A stretch of 64,000 nt of DNA from Stercorarius parasiticus (GCA_013396915.1 VWZL01001934.1:327122-391121), one strand, 5' to 3'. Positions 38,801 to 53,800 are shown, counted from the stretch's first letter. The notes: generated by a model from the letters alone, not told the origin. A program made the numbers and translations.

Positions 38801-41800
38801 AAAACTGGAACCTTATACATTGTTTTTGTGGTACAAGTACAGAGAAAACACTCATGTGGGTCTCCGATTCAGGTCTAAGTCAGATGGCTTTGATAGTGTT
38901 AAAGAACAACTGCTTAGATTCTTACAGGTTCCATATTTAGTTTCATTTTTTCCTAGCCTTGGATTCTACAGAACAGGCGAAAATACAGTAAAATAGTATG
39001 CAGCTTCTCCTCATGGCAAGGAAGCAGTCTGAAGTCAAACGCACAGCAGATTATGTGACTCAGACTAAAATAAACTCTGCGAGAAATGTTTATTGTTAGT
39101 TTTGGCCTGCCTGATATGAATTTGGCTAGAGCTGGGGAGAAGCAGGAGTGGCTTCAATGTGCCAAGAAAGCACATTAGTCAGACTCTGCTTCCACCGCAA
39201 GGGCATTCTGTGCAATGTGAACGCGTTCCTATGAATGCTGTCCTGAGAGATTTGCCCCACATTGCTCTTATGGGGCAGACGAGCTGTTCAAATCTGACTC
39301 TGTAAGGCATGCACGCTGCTACATCCCTAAAACATGCACAAACGCATTATTGAGCGAGCTCAAGAACCCAACATTTCAGTACACTTTCCAACAATAGATG
39401 GCAAAATGGGCCTGAGACATGGTGAACGAATTCTTAGCAGTGTTCCCACAGGTGCTCTTACACTAAAAATTATTCAAGTACCAGAAGGAAGTTAATTGTT
39501 TCCCCATTCTGGTTCATCACAGACAGAAATTGCCAGTTTTCACAGTGCAGGGTAGGAATAATTTATTTAGCTTTCTCTTTGAAAGGAAGTAAGGCTGCAA
39601 ATATTTGGGTCTGGTGGTGTTTGTTTAGAGAGTTACTACATGGTAGGAGTGAAATGACTAACCTGCCTTTATTCAGCAAATCCCAGGCAAGGCTCACAAA
39701 AGAGTGATTCCCAGTCCTTATTTACCAAGATCTAGCTGCAGTTTTAAATCTCATAGCACTTTGCTAGCAATGTTTTATGTATGCATATGGTGGTGATAAT
39801 ATATCCGTGTGCAACAGCAGTGGCATTTCTCATAAGATTCCATATGTATAGTGGGAAAACAGTAATAATGAACTGCAGAACAACTACGCTTCGTACAATG
39901 ATTTCTAAGTCTCTATATTTATCAATGTGCACTCATGTGTGCCTCTGTGCACACATGCACACACAAAAGGAGCTCTATTTTCTTTATGTTACACATATGG
40001 ACAATATAACAGCTAACCTAACAACAAAAACTATGGAAGGAGCTTGATTCTGTTCTTGTGCTATCACTACGCCATCATTTTTGGTACTGCTATTTTTGAT
40101 TTACCTCACCGAAAGAGCAAATCCAAGCCCTGTATGTGCAAAGCTGTACTGCGTAGTTAATCCATTCCTTTCTTGTTACAGCTATTAGCAGAATCAGCAA
40201 CATAATTCCAAAACCACTGACTGAGCATGGAAGGCAATTTTAGGCACCAGTAAATTATCACTGATAAAACATTCCTGTTTCTTCATGCCCTCTGTGGCTT
40301 TGTTATTCTTTTGCTCATAGAAATAGACAATGCAGGGAGAGGTTCCCCGGGCAAAACCCCATGCCAATTAGAGCTCCCTGCTGCATTTGCTGCCTCACAG
40401 CAGCACGCTCACCTAGCTGCTTCAAGCACTGCAGGGATTTGTATCTGAGAAACTACTTGCAGACAGTTATTTCAGTTAGCAGACCAAAAGCAAGCAAACA
40501 AGTTAGCGTCCAGCCATTCTGTACAAACCAAGGTCAGCTTCTCTTCCTCAGTTCAACTCCTATCCCTGCGTATCCCTCACTCCACAGTTTACTTCTGAGT
40601 GGAAAATAGGAACCGTGCACAGAGAATTGAGGTGTGAACTGACAGTTTAGCTTTTCAGTGATAAACACTGTGGAAAGCAATGCATTGACTTATATGTTAT
40701 TAAAGAAAAGCATAACCCAGCCTGTACAGCAACCACAACGCACAGGGGATGCGCTAGTCTCCTGAAGCAGCAATAGAATGCCAAAGGTAGACCCTTAGCT
40801 TGTCCTCAAGGCACTAGATACACCAGGGCTCCTGGGATCTTTCACCATGAAAAGCACATAGGCCACCTTAGCTTTAAATGATCTGATTCCAGTGATGTTC
40901 CTGAGCCCCAGATAAATCCCACTCCGTGGCCTGTCAGAGGCTGCAGTTACTTCAGTTCTCACTGTGTAAAGTACCTTGCTGAAAGCTTTTAGAAACCTCA
41001 AAGCATGAGATACAGGAGGAAGAGATGTGGGGAAAGGAGTACCACGTTTCATTCCAGATACTAAGGAAATTGTGAGACCAAAAGAAAGAGAGGGAGGGAA
41101 TGTTCTTGGAGGAAATTTAGTATGCAAGGATGAGAAAACCATCATGCTCTCTCAATACTCAAGGTCAGAGTGACTTAGACACCATACTCAAATGACAGAG
41201 TATAGAAGTGATAGGGAGCTTCAGCACAGCTTGTTTCCACTATCTCAAAATGCTCTGGGTAAGGTCCACATCCAGGAATTAGAGCCAATCCCTATCATCT
41301 CACTGAGAAGTATCAAACCGTTGGCTTCTTCACGCTATTAAACTGAGAGAATGGAGGGAGGGGAATTCTCCCTCTCTTTTCCCCCTTGGACTGTTTAAAG
41401 ACAATGTTTTCATCTTTGCAAGAGCATCCACTGTCTCACTCCCTGCTAAATTCCCCTATATCAGAGCACAAGCTAAAACCAGACACTTCTTGTCCCAAAG
41501 CTGAAATGAAAGGCTGGCATCCAGAGGCCTGCCAGCCCTCCCACATCAGCTTCAGGGCCAGAAGCAATTAGAAAGAAGCTAGGCATATGATAACAAAGCA
41601 TGGGAAGCATCAGCCTACGCACTGATTGCCGAGATGTCTTTATTCACATTTTCCCTCCTAATTAATGAGGCAGCAGATCTCTCTAGCCCTGCCCACACTT
41701 CAAGTACAATCTTGCCTCTGTGCCAGCACCCACAGTGCTGTCAAACCAGGCTTCCACAAGTGTATTTGGGAAAGATCCAGGAAAGCACCCTGTTTAGCAC

Positions 41801-44800
41801 ATAACCGCTGCCTCTAGCCCTGTAGCTCTGAGAAGTCCTAGCAGCAAAACTACTCCATAGGAAAGGATCTGCTGGACAGGATTATTTAGAAATGGGACTC
41901 GGTGCAGCTGCGAAGGAAGCTCAGCACCTTACTACATGAACAGTGTTGGCAAACCCTGATGATGGAAAGCCATATTCCCTGTTCATGCCCTTCAAACTCT
42001 TCCTGTTACATCACAAAACCAACAATGTATCTGAAGGCCCTATGCTACTAGGCAGTCTTTGTGACTCCAAAGTCTAAAATAAGTCTCCTCAATTACCAAG
42101 TAACTATTTGTTTTTAGCTATTACTTTCCTTATCATTTATACTTCAAATTCAGATCCTATCTGCAACTGTTTCAGAAATGGTTAGCAGAAGTTTTAATAT
42201 AAAATTCAACACCTTGCTTGTAACCGTGCTTATAATGACCTACGGCATCCATGATGGTGTCTTTGTCATTATAACATGACTATACTGAAATTGTATAGGT
42301 AACATTTATTCATCTGCTATAAAATACTATGTAAAGAATTTGAGCATCAGGACTAGCCCACCCAACAAAATCACAGCTCTTATTTGGGCTCACAAATCTA
42401 TAACCAATGGCTTCTGTCTGCCTCTTACATTTTTCTACATCTGAACATTAGTCTGGAATTAAACAGGGTGTGCACTGAAAAAAAAGAACAGATCCTTCAG
42501 ACTAATGCCAAACATGGACAAGTCTTTCTCCATCATTAACTGAAATAAAAAGACTGTTGTTTGGACCTGTGAGACAGCCCTCTCTTGCACAGACCTGTTA
42601 GAATTTCAGTAAGAACAGTAATGAGATTCAGCTGGGCTGCAAGAGAGGAAGAAAGTCTGCCTCTTGGGTTTGTCAGGAAGGAGAGGACTCAAAGCTAAAT
42701 ATCCATCTTACTGCAGTGGAGCTTCAGTGCTGAAATCACCATATGAGATCCTACTTCTCAGCATCCGAGCCTGAGACGAGCTTCTGGGATTAGTCTGCCC
42801 TTTCAGGAAGCGCCTTTATCTACAGAGCCACCCAGCAGCTTTGCAGACTAGGGGAACTATAGCTGATCTACGCTGTTGTGATGTTGCACAGGTTCAGTCT
42901 GTAATCCCTTCTCACCGACTGGAAGTTCTGAAGTTCTACCAGGGTCTTCTTATCTACAATGACTTGTCCTTTTAGCTTGCAATGGAATGCCTCCTCTACA
43001 CGTCTGTGTGGTGAAACTTCCTCCAAGGAGAGCAGGAGTGGAGGCAGCTGGCTAGGATGGGCTGAAATAGCCAGGGATGCTCGACGCTCGATGGCTTCTG
43101 AGGAGAAAAGAAAAAGTACAGGAAAATAAAGGCTTAGTTTAAGAGCCTGGTCTATGAAGCCATTAGTTGTGCAATTACACCTCTGCACTCAACTCTTCAA
43201 CTCAAACTAAGCAGCATTGGGGAAACATTTTCTCAAATTTTCAATTGCCAGGTAGGGGAATGCTTTAAGGCAAACATTTGCAAAGCCAGTTCTTTATTTG
43301 CCATGGTGCTTACCAAAATAAGATCACAAAAGCACAAAGCTCTTACAGTCTTTACCTTTTAATATCTCCTTAAACTCCTGCAGAAGGACTTCCCGGGTGA
43401 CTTCAGCACCAGGTGCTCCTGGAGGTCCCTGGGGGCCAGGAGGTCCTGGGGGCCCAACAAGGCCACGCTGAGGAAGTAACCAAAGAAAAACATGTGAATT
43501 AGAACCAGGCAATTGCACTGACAGACCAAAAGTTCTCTCAGCCATGAGCCAGTTCTACAGGGCTGTCAGCCACGTGAGCAGCCCCTCCACTATCAGTTCA
43601 ACTACAGGCCTGGTGCAGTAAATCTTAAACTGACTCTCTGGCCAGCTGTCAATTCCGGCACTTGGAATTTACTCACGTCTTTATGTGGGAGGATAAACTT
43701 TGCTCAGGTAAACACAAACTGGTTCTTCAAGTGCATATATACAGCGTGAAGCACAACAGGCAGAAGACTAAGTTTGCTGCTTCTGTATCTTCTCCTATCA
43801 CCAAAGTAACTTACTAGCTTTTAAGCTTCTCATTCTGCATGTTCGCCACACTTTACATTAATAATGTATATTGCTCAGACATAACCACCACATAAATGAA
43901 TGTTTGGTGTGACAGTAGAGCTCCCAGAAAAAAATTAAACAGATCCAAAACAGCTGTAAATGTTACCCACGCACACATTAGAGCTTTAAACTAGTAGTAC
44001 GAACATGCAACAGTGTTATCAATGCTATTTTGATGTATATTGTTCCCAGGGAGTTCCTGTTTCCTCAACTAAACTGCAGTAAACCTGCATGGAAGTACTC
44101 CTGCCTATCAGCTCACTCAGAAATAAAAGGAAATGGTTAAAAGCATTCAAGATTGACTAAGCAGCAGATTAAAAGTGCACACGTGATCAAGCATCACTCA
44201 GCAGATGATCAGTAATTCATTATTCATTAATTTGAAATAAAAGACTTGTCCACACCTTTATCCTTTTAATAGGATTAATATATCCTTTATTAATCCTAAA
44301 AAGGATTAATATAGCCTTTGAGATACCTGGACTTTATCTTGTGGAAGAAAAAAAAAAATAAATGTTAATTTTATTCCTACTGAGCAGTAAAAAACCAAAA
44401 AAGGCTCAGTCTAAGAAATGTCTGGTTTAAACAAAAATTAATGTTGACAGTGGAATTCAGATACCTTATCTTACAAAAGCACATAGCACTTACTGCCTCA
44501 AACTTCTCCAAAATACTTCGGGAAATTAAACACAAACAAATGAAAATACAGCACCCTCTGGGGTTGGAAGGCAAAAGCTGGAGCATACAAAACACCTTGC
44601 ACAGCAGCAGTAGGAAGGGAAGGCAGAGTGCACATTTATTAGCTGACGGCAATCTAGCAATAACCTACTAATTTCTTGTCTTTCCCTTTGCATCTCCTTT
44701 TAGAGGTATTTCCATCATCTGGGCGGTGAACAAAGGATATCCAGGTCCGCCGTGGGTCTGTGATTCGAGGATCTGGAGATTCTAGGATCTAAAGAGAAAC

Positions 44801-47800
44801 AAGAACAAAGGCTGGTATCACTGTATCTCTTCAGCCACTACATGGATTCAGAGAATGCGAAGTTTCCACACCAGACTGTTGTCTACTGCCTAAACCATAC
44901 CCTTGATCCAAACGCACTGCATTCGGCAGCACATCGAAGGTGGGATAAAATGGGACTTCACACTTCTGTACCAAGCAATTCAGTTTGGATTATCCAGTAC
45001 CGTGCCACTTCTTGTCTTCGTTTAGAGGAGCACTGCAAATGCTCCTCTAAATATAGTTCAATCTATAGTTCAATCTGAGTTCTGACACAGCGCGTGAAAG
45101 ACACCAGCCTTTCAAAGAGTCTCATTAGAGTGGGATTTTTTTCTTCAAAAGTAACAGACTAAGCTTGCCAGCAGAAATGTCCCAAAAATCAGAAGATGCT
45201 GTCCTTAAACCAACAAAATACCTTCTCATAACTTAATACGCTATCACCTGCACGGCCTCCCAGCTCCCTTTGCTTAAGAAATCAGTAAGAGCCAAGAGCT
45301 GGGCTCAGACATCTTTCTCAGAGACCTTTCTCAAGCTGCTGAGACTCTCAGCCCTTTGACAGTCCTAATTGTGCCACAGATAACCTGCCCAGATGCCAGA
45401 CATTGTTCACCACTGGCATGTGACATTTATCAGTTGGATCAATCGAGCAATACAGCAAGATTAAAACATACAGAAAACCTTGAAATGCTCCATAACTTTC
45501 AAATCACAGGCTGTGGAGTGACAAATGCGCACACAGGAAAAAAAACACAAACCAATTCACAGTGAAAAAGTCCATGTCTGATCACAGAATAAATGTCCAT
45601 TGGCAAATCTACCTACCTTACCCATTCCTATGTTCTGCAAGTATATTGCAGCCATAGAGAAATTATCTAGAGAAGCTCTGACATTACAGTGCCTAGTTCT
45701 GGATCCCTTCTAAACAAAGTCTGGACAGAAGAGAGGATCTGTCTTTACAAATTTGGGTCCACTTCCTACTGGACTCCCTCGCTCCCATTAGACACCTCCT
45801 AGAGACAACCAGAAGTAAGTGATCAAAAAGCCACACCCATTGTTTTTCTCCTAGGCTAGGAATGAACTTCTAACTTCAAATTAAATAAAGGCACCAGAAA
45901 TCTTTGGTTACCAATACCCTGCCACGCTCTTGTCAAGAGCAATTAACTGTTGACTATGGAGGTTCCAATCTGTTGACACAGCAGCTTCCCAAACATCCAT
46001 CAATCACAGTGAGGATAAAAGCACAAGCCTTCCCAAAGTTTCACAAACCATGCTTAAGAATTCAGAGCCATTAATGAAGAAGCTAGAGAGGAAAAACTGC
46101 AATGAACACTTAAAATCTTTAAAACAAACACACACACACACACACCCTACAACTGTATGCCTATTGTAAACTTTTTAATTCATTCAAAAAACCTGTTTTT
46201 TTCTCTCCTGGTGAGACAGAACAGGTACAGAACAGAATTCCAGCAGGAAAGCGATACAAGGCAGCAGCGGGTTGTATGACATTTGAAATGGTTCCTAGAC
46301 CATTACAAGCTTAGGTAAATCAATATCGATTTATCACCATTCAGGAGGAAGAAACCAAGATTGATGTAGAAAAAGCATAGAAGCAAAGTCAGTTGACAGT
46401 GCACTTTTCAGATCTAATACCCCTGAGTATTAAGGCCCTGCTAGTCTGACAGCACCAGACAGTTCTGCCACAGCTCAGACACTATAGCTCCACACACCAT
46501 GGCCTTAACAGGAACAGTGACCTTGCAAGGTGCTTCTAATGCAGCCAAGTCAGCAAACACATCTACATTTGCTCATTACCTGTCTCACTTGGCTCCCTAA
46601 AGCACTTGCCACTTCTCAGAGAACCATATTGAGTTTTAATATCGTTTCTAGTACCACTTATAAGCATAGATTCACCTTCCTCAAACAGTCTGCAGAAGCA
46701 TGTAGAAAACGATTAACCTTTAGCATGCAGGCAGAGCTGACTCTCTACCAATAACTTTAATATACGTCACCATCTAAGAGCAACAGGAATTGGACAGAGG
46801 ATTGCAAATTTTAGCTAGAAATATCAGGGCAAGCCCATTTTGAGGAGGAAAGACCACAGTCAGTGTGATCTGCTATGAAAAATCCATGCAGCATAAATTG
46901 TTTCAAAATTAAATCTTAGAAGTCTGCTGGAGTTCCAGCTTGAGGTTGCAAGGAATGTCGGTGCTTCTAAGCTGATGCAGAGCCTGGAAAGCTCTCTCTC
47001 CGGCATGCATCCAGGCACATGGGTGTAGTACGAGGCACTTGTCCATAGATTTCCGAACTGACGTGATCACAACTATTTATTTCAAACAGCTTCGGACAAC
47101 AGATGATTTACAAACCAGCAGACTATGAGCAGCTCCCCAGAAATCAGATGTGTTGCGAGCTGAGCAAGGGTATTCATTAAACATACATCTCAAACTCTGC
47201 AAAGCCAAATCTATCTTCTCTATTCAGCAAATAATCTTAGGTGATTTACTGCTCAGATAAAACCCACTGAAAGATCTACTCCTATTGAATTGCTCTATTC
47301 AGGCAGTCCACTTATCCTCCCCTCCAGATGGATGGCTGCAGAGTAGCTGGCGTCTGTGCTTTAAGCAAGAATATACCGAGCCATTTCGCCATACGGTTCA
47401 TGCACTCCACTGTAATTAATCAGAGCCGGAGTTATGGTTATACACACTCTCCCCAATACTTCAAATTTAGCATGCATCGCAAACAAGAGCAAGAAAAACT
47501 GTTCATAACCATCTATTATTTCGGTATCAAAATCAGTCTTGAACAGGCTTTTTATGTTTATAACCACATTTACAGTCAGATGTCAATTGTGTGTTTAGTC
47601 AAGGGGTTCTAGTAGTTGTTTTAGCTAAATTATTATTTGCTTTTTTTACTTACCACACCCAGGACTCAAATAACCTTCCAAAATTTCATTGGAAAGTAAC
47701 ATAAATGGAGCACCATAGGAAATCCCGCTTATTGTGAGGTTAGTCACCTCACTAAAACATTATCATCTTCCGACAGATTTGCTTGACTGCAGATTTTTGT

Positions 47801-50800
47801 GAAGCATAAGAAAGAAGTCAAAGACAGGCCGAGAAGATCCTTTGGTACAAGCCTCTCCATCTATTGTAACATGTAAACATAAAGTCCAGAGGCAAACATT
47901 CATAAAGTTTGCAAAAATCCTTAGAATGGCACACAAGGTGCAGCTTATTTCTACAACAAACATGAAATATATTTATCAGTTTCATGGGGATTTAATGGTT
48001 TCTGACAGGAGAAGGTAGAAGGTTTCTTTCCTACCCAACTTCATCTGCAAACAGATGGGTGCAGCATCACCGCACACAAGGTCACACCTGCAGAGGACTG
48101 TGTTTATGAGCATTATATTAGATTTTGTAGCATTGCTATATTATAGCTCATAAATGTAAAGCAGGTAAAAGCCTACCCATGCTCTGCCCAAAGGAAGGAG
48201 ATGTCTTTTTGTCCCCGTGACTGGGACTGACAGGTCTGCGGTAAAGCTGCAGGGCAGTTCACAAAACAGAAGGAAGCAACTTATTAATAGAAGCACCCAA
48301 CTCATGCAGGATGGAGTATTCCCTCAGTGCTGTAACAGAAGCCAGCAAAAGAACAGCTGGGTTGCAGAGAAAAGGAAAATAAAATCAGTCCATCCTTCAA
48401 CAAGGGCTGGCAGGAACTCAGAAGTGCAGTCTCCAGAACACAGCAAACACAAGAACAGAGTCTTAGGAACTGGGATGCAGCATTTGCTGCAGATGTGGAA
48501 GAGACGATTCAAATATTCCTGGTTTCCACCAGGCTGCAAGACAGGCATAAACTCCTCTCCACTGCAAAAATGAGGAAACAGGCCAGCCAAAAGCAGAAGC
48601 CAGCAATCATGGGCAGGCTCTGACCATTAACTGTGAAGACAAACAGATGTCCTCAGCCTTTCTGGAGCTCCAGCTGTGAAGAAACAGGCCAGAGCAGACA
48701 TCTTGTCAGGGAGAAAAAAGAAATCCAGATGGCACATCCCAGAAAAATAAATGAAAAGCTCCTGAAGTTTAAAAAAAAAACAAAAAAATTTAAAAAAATC
48801 CCATACCTCTCCAGTGGCTTGCTTAAATTACAAATCCCTCTACAAGACAGTCATGGCACTCCCCAGTTTCTCCAGCACAAGGATGATTGACAGTTAAAAT
48901 GAATGTTCCATCCTTGTGGTATTATTATTTAATTACTATGGCATGCATGAGCAATCCCAGCAATAAGCATGCAAGCCTCTATTTTTCTTGGCAGCAGCAG
49001 CCTCCAGCAGCCAGAGAGACCTTGCAGCCAACTCAGGTATCAGTCGGAGAACAGCCTTGGAATCCCAGCAAAGGGGACTTGTCCCTCCTGGGGTGCTGTT
49101 TACAGAGTGAAGCTAACCTACGGGAGTCAGGAGGAATCCTCATGTTAACTGCAGTGAAATCAGGCTTACTCCTTAACACTTGAAACAGTACCTCCAAAAT
49201 CAACAGAAGCCTTGCCAGCAATTTTTAATGAACTTTCAATCAGGTCTTTTAAGATTACTTTGGAATCTGAATACAATAGTACCTATCACTTCAGAATCAG
49301 TTTATGACATTGATGAGAAACTAACCCACTCTGTCCCTAACTTCCCTCACAATAAAAAACAAATTAAGCTGTAATTTAGACTGCTGTACACAAGCAGAAC
49401 CTGCGGTTCTTTCTGGCTCTAACTCCCAGAACAGCACGCACTGCCCAGAGATACACACAGTCTCTGGCCAAGACGCAGCCAGCATGGAAGAAACTACTAG
49501 CAGAAATCTACAGGCAAGTAGCAGAGTTTGGATCCTGAGAAATTTCTGAACTGTATCTGAACTTTCCTGAAATTCAAGGATACTGGGATCCAGTCCGCAT
49601 CTCTGCTAAAAAACAAAGTCAAATGGACAAAAGCAGTTTCAGAGTCTGGCTGAATAAAAGAAAAAAGTCAACACTACCTGTGAGCAAGTCTGTACGCCTA
49701 AAAGCATCTTAAAGTGTTCCCAGGCACACTTAAGTATTTCTCAGGGTGGGAGAGGATGTAAAAGCATGAAAAGGTTACAATTTTGTGAGAGGACAGCATC
49801 CTTTCCACCTGCAATTATTTAGAGATGTGTGTCCAAGAGCATACACCCAACCCCTCCAGTCCACAGTCTTCATGCCCTGAAGTTACTGCCCTACAAGTTT
49901 TGCTCGAACAGTTATCTATGTATTTGTCCATCTGTGAGGGAATTATATTTAAGAATTCTTTGCTTAGTAGTTAAGCAGCTGCCAGACAGATAACTGACCT
50001 AAGCATTTCAGTTATCTTAATCCACAAATTTCTGTTACACCCGATTTACACCGGCAAAAGTATTGACAGCTTCATTATGAAATTAGGAGCAAATTATTTA
50101 TTTCAGTAGTGTATTTTACTTGGAACATGTTAAAAAGTGACAGACCACTCTTTTTTTTTTTTTTAGCATGAAAAATCTTATGTCAGCTGCTAATAACTTA
50201 TGGTTATACACGCTCTTGGTTATTAATGAGATGTAAAACCAAGGTCCTGACCACTTGTGGTTTTTACAGCTCTCTCGAGAATTTTCCCTAGAGCAGAAGC
50301 GCTAGGTTTGGTATCTTACCCAAATCCGAAATGGAATTCCTACCTAAATTCCCACTGTGTTTTGTGATTGAAAAACTATTCTTCACTCCTCTAAAGGGCT
50401 ATGTCAGAAAGCTTCTCCCCTCCACAAACACAAACTGCCTTCAGCAGTCACACCCATGATGAATTTAATTAATCTAACGGAACAGTTCATATGAGCAAGA
50501 GCTACTCCGGGTGAGAAAACGACATGATGTTTGTTGCTGTGTTAGCTGCGCTGTTAGTAATCTGTGCCACCCCTGGATGCCAGTGGAGTTCTCTCTTTAG
50601 AGATGCCACAAAAAGGTAAGGAACCAAACAGCACCAACAGAACAGGTATAGCACAACCCATCTAGCACACAAAACCACATCTGATGTAGGACTATGTCCT
50701 TTAAACAGCTCTGAGAAATGAGACCAAGCCCTGAACTATTTGATATGCTGAGTCAGATGTATGAATCCAATGTCATTTTACACCAGCCACAAGGAATTGC

Positions 50801-53800
50801 TAGGAAGCATGTTGTTATAGCCCTTCTCATTCATAATATGCCAGAGCAAGACTGACAATGATGACAGATACGAAACATAAACGATAACATCTCCTACTAC
50901 AGACAGGTCACAGTCCAGTCTCTCCCACGGCTTTAATACTTGTCAGGCCCAAAAATACTTTTCTCAATTACACATGCAATCACACATTTCAGGCTAAGAC
51001 TGAAACCTCTTTACAGAGGAGGACTGCAATTTGTGCAGTATCATTGAACCAGCTGCTGTTTTCAATTGGAAGCAAAAGGCTCCGAAGAAATAAGTCAGAG
51101 AGATTTAAGTAATAAACCAGGTAGACCTAGCCCTAGATATTTGACACAGACAGACGGATCACAAAGGAAAAAAAGTGTCCAGGACTCCTTGAAATTTTAG
51201 TGGGTAGCTTTAAATAAAAATAATACCCACTTTCAATAAAGTGGGTAATATTAAAAATATTACACTATTTCTTGCAGAAATTCTACTGAATGTAAAATCC
51301 CGTTGGCCTCAAATCATCCCTGAAATGTCTCTGGGATGCTGAGTCAACAATTTTCCCCAGGTAAGGATGCTGCCTTTGAGTTGCTTAGCTGAACTACCCC
51401 TAAAAGCAGCTCACAGAACAGCTGAAGTTGGAAAGGACAGCCGCAGATTATCTAGTTCAATACCCACTGCTCTAAGCAGGTGAACTACAGCAGGTTAATC
51501 TGGACCATGCACAGTCAGGTTTTGACTGTCTCCAAGGATGGAGACTCCATAGCCTGTCCAGCCTGTTCCAGTGTTTGACCATCCGCACAGTAACGAAGCT
51601 TTTTTTCTTATGTTTAAGTGGAATTTCCTGTATTTTAACTTGCACCCACTGCCTCTTGTCCTTTAAGTGGGCACTAAGAGCCTGATTCCATCTTTATATC
51701 CTCTACTCAGGTATCAAATGGTAACTCCTGATCAGTGTCAACCCTATATAACCACTGGACAAGCTACTACTGCTGAAACCCTGTTAGTATAATATCACAG
51801 AGTCATATAGAATCATAGAATATCACATCTTGCAAGACAAGATCTATGCCTGGAAAGGGGAAGGCAAGCCTGGCAAGTGGCAGCTGCTGGTACTCAGCCA
51901 CATACAATCAAAGTAAGAAGGTCCAGTAAATTAAAACCTCTGTATCCATTAGTCATGTTCTGCTCTCTCTCTTGGTCCATCTGTGTCAGAGAAAAAAAAC
52001 TCTCATGCGCTTGGCAAGAACATCACGTTGAGAGCAACTCAGCAAAGATAGGACTGGAGGAAATTTTTTAAAAAATAAAAAATCCAACACACTTACTATT
52101 TCCTTGGAAATACCACATTTATCAGGAGATTAGAGACTTCTGCTTCCCTGTTTTAAGGTAGAGGTTTCACCACATGCATTATGAATGCTAAAGGGGAGCT
52201 TTCTCCACTCCTATTTGAAAAGAATTCCCAAGAGAAATTTGTCCCAAATTGTTCTGCTTAATTGGAAGGAAAGCACCTTTTCAACAGTATGAATAAAAAT
52301 CACTGCTCTCAGCTAATACTTCATTCCCTGCTCCTTTTGCTTTGATAAACCTACCAGCTGGACACAGAGTCTTCCAACGTAAACACCTTAATTTTTACTG
52401 TACAAGGCCAAAAAAAGTTCCATCTTTCCTGTTACGTGCTGTAGGGAAAAGAAATGGGACACTGCTGCTGTTCCACTTTCCCATGCAGGGCATCCTTTCA
52501 TGAAACAAAACTGCTCACAGAAGTACCTTCAAGGCTCAGAGAGATCGGTCTTCCTCAGAGAACCACTTTCCACCTTTCTTTAGCTTGATAAGTAAGGTAA
52601 GGATAGCTTCACTATTACTTTGCTTCTTTCCTTAGTGAATACAAATTGTGATGCTTTGCGTGCTGTTATTTACACCAGAAATGGTGGCAATTCTTAAGCA
52701 CTGCATTTATAGTATGTATCAAATAATCCCTTAGCTTGGGCAGGTGCTATATAAATATAAAATACAATACAGTCAAGCCATGACATTTAGAAGCAATACT
52801 TAACTGGAGCCTGGACTTCAACCTCAAATAGATTCCAAAGAGAAAAGTTCACATTGCAAAATTTAGGAGTGGATATCAAGCAGAGCTCATAAGAATTTAC
52901 ATCAAAGATTTGGTTTTGTACAGCCCTTATTAAACAGAACCTGCCTTCACTGAACTTGCCAGCTCTTACTGCAGCCAAACTTTTGCCATGGATATTTTAA
53001 AGCAAAGTATTTCAACACAGAAACTGCAGCTTCCAAACAATGTCTGTTTTAATGAATGCCCACTAGCCTCCGAATGAGTACTGTGTTTCTTCTAGCAATA
53101 ACGTATGTACGACTATATTAGAATTAACCAGGACCAGTTTCTGCTTGCTTTTGCAATCAGGATATATTGTGCTTGCGGTCCAATACATTTCACATCAAGC
53201 CAAATTAATTCCAGAATAGATTGAAATTTAGTTGCACCAGCTATGTGTCTGGCCCCTTTTGCAAAAACAGAATGAAGCAGCTCTAAAGAGAGCAGAAGAA
53301 AGTGATTGATTATAAGCACCTCAAGAATTTAGCATGTATACAACCTGTCCTGACAGAGCCCTGCAATACACAACAAAGAATTAGTTGAAGAAACACTGCT
53401 TACAGTCCCCTAATGATAATTTTAAGTGTAGCAGCCAGCTTTTTTATATAGAGGACTGTTTCCCAGACTTGCCCAACCTTAACCAATTACTCTCACAATA
53501 GCATTGAATAGGATATTTAGAATGTCAGCCCAATTGTTCTAACTTGCCCCCTCTGCCATGCCCCAATTTTTGACAGGTTTGTTCCTCTATTGCTATAGTG
53601 ACTGCCATCCCTAATGCTTGTGATCAAAGTCATGTTTTAGAGGTCACCTCCATTTGAAACAAGGGACATTTTTGTGTGAGCAGAGAGAGAGAGAGAGAAG
53701 GGGCTGTGTGATAGGGGAGACTCCCTCCTTTCTCAGCGTTGTAGTCTCCCTGAATCCTTTCCCACAACAGCCACAATCACCTTAAACAGATCATCTGACC

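Noticed and set aside
44660..44668. Alternative exon 2 donor at GTTATT
   Set aside because: Gives phase 1 and breaks the frame into exon 3, whereas GTAGGT keeps phase 0 and yields the family-like KKLR-G sequence.
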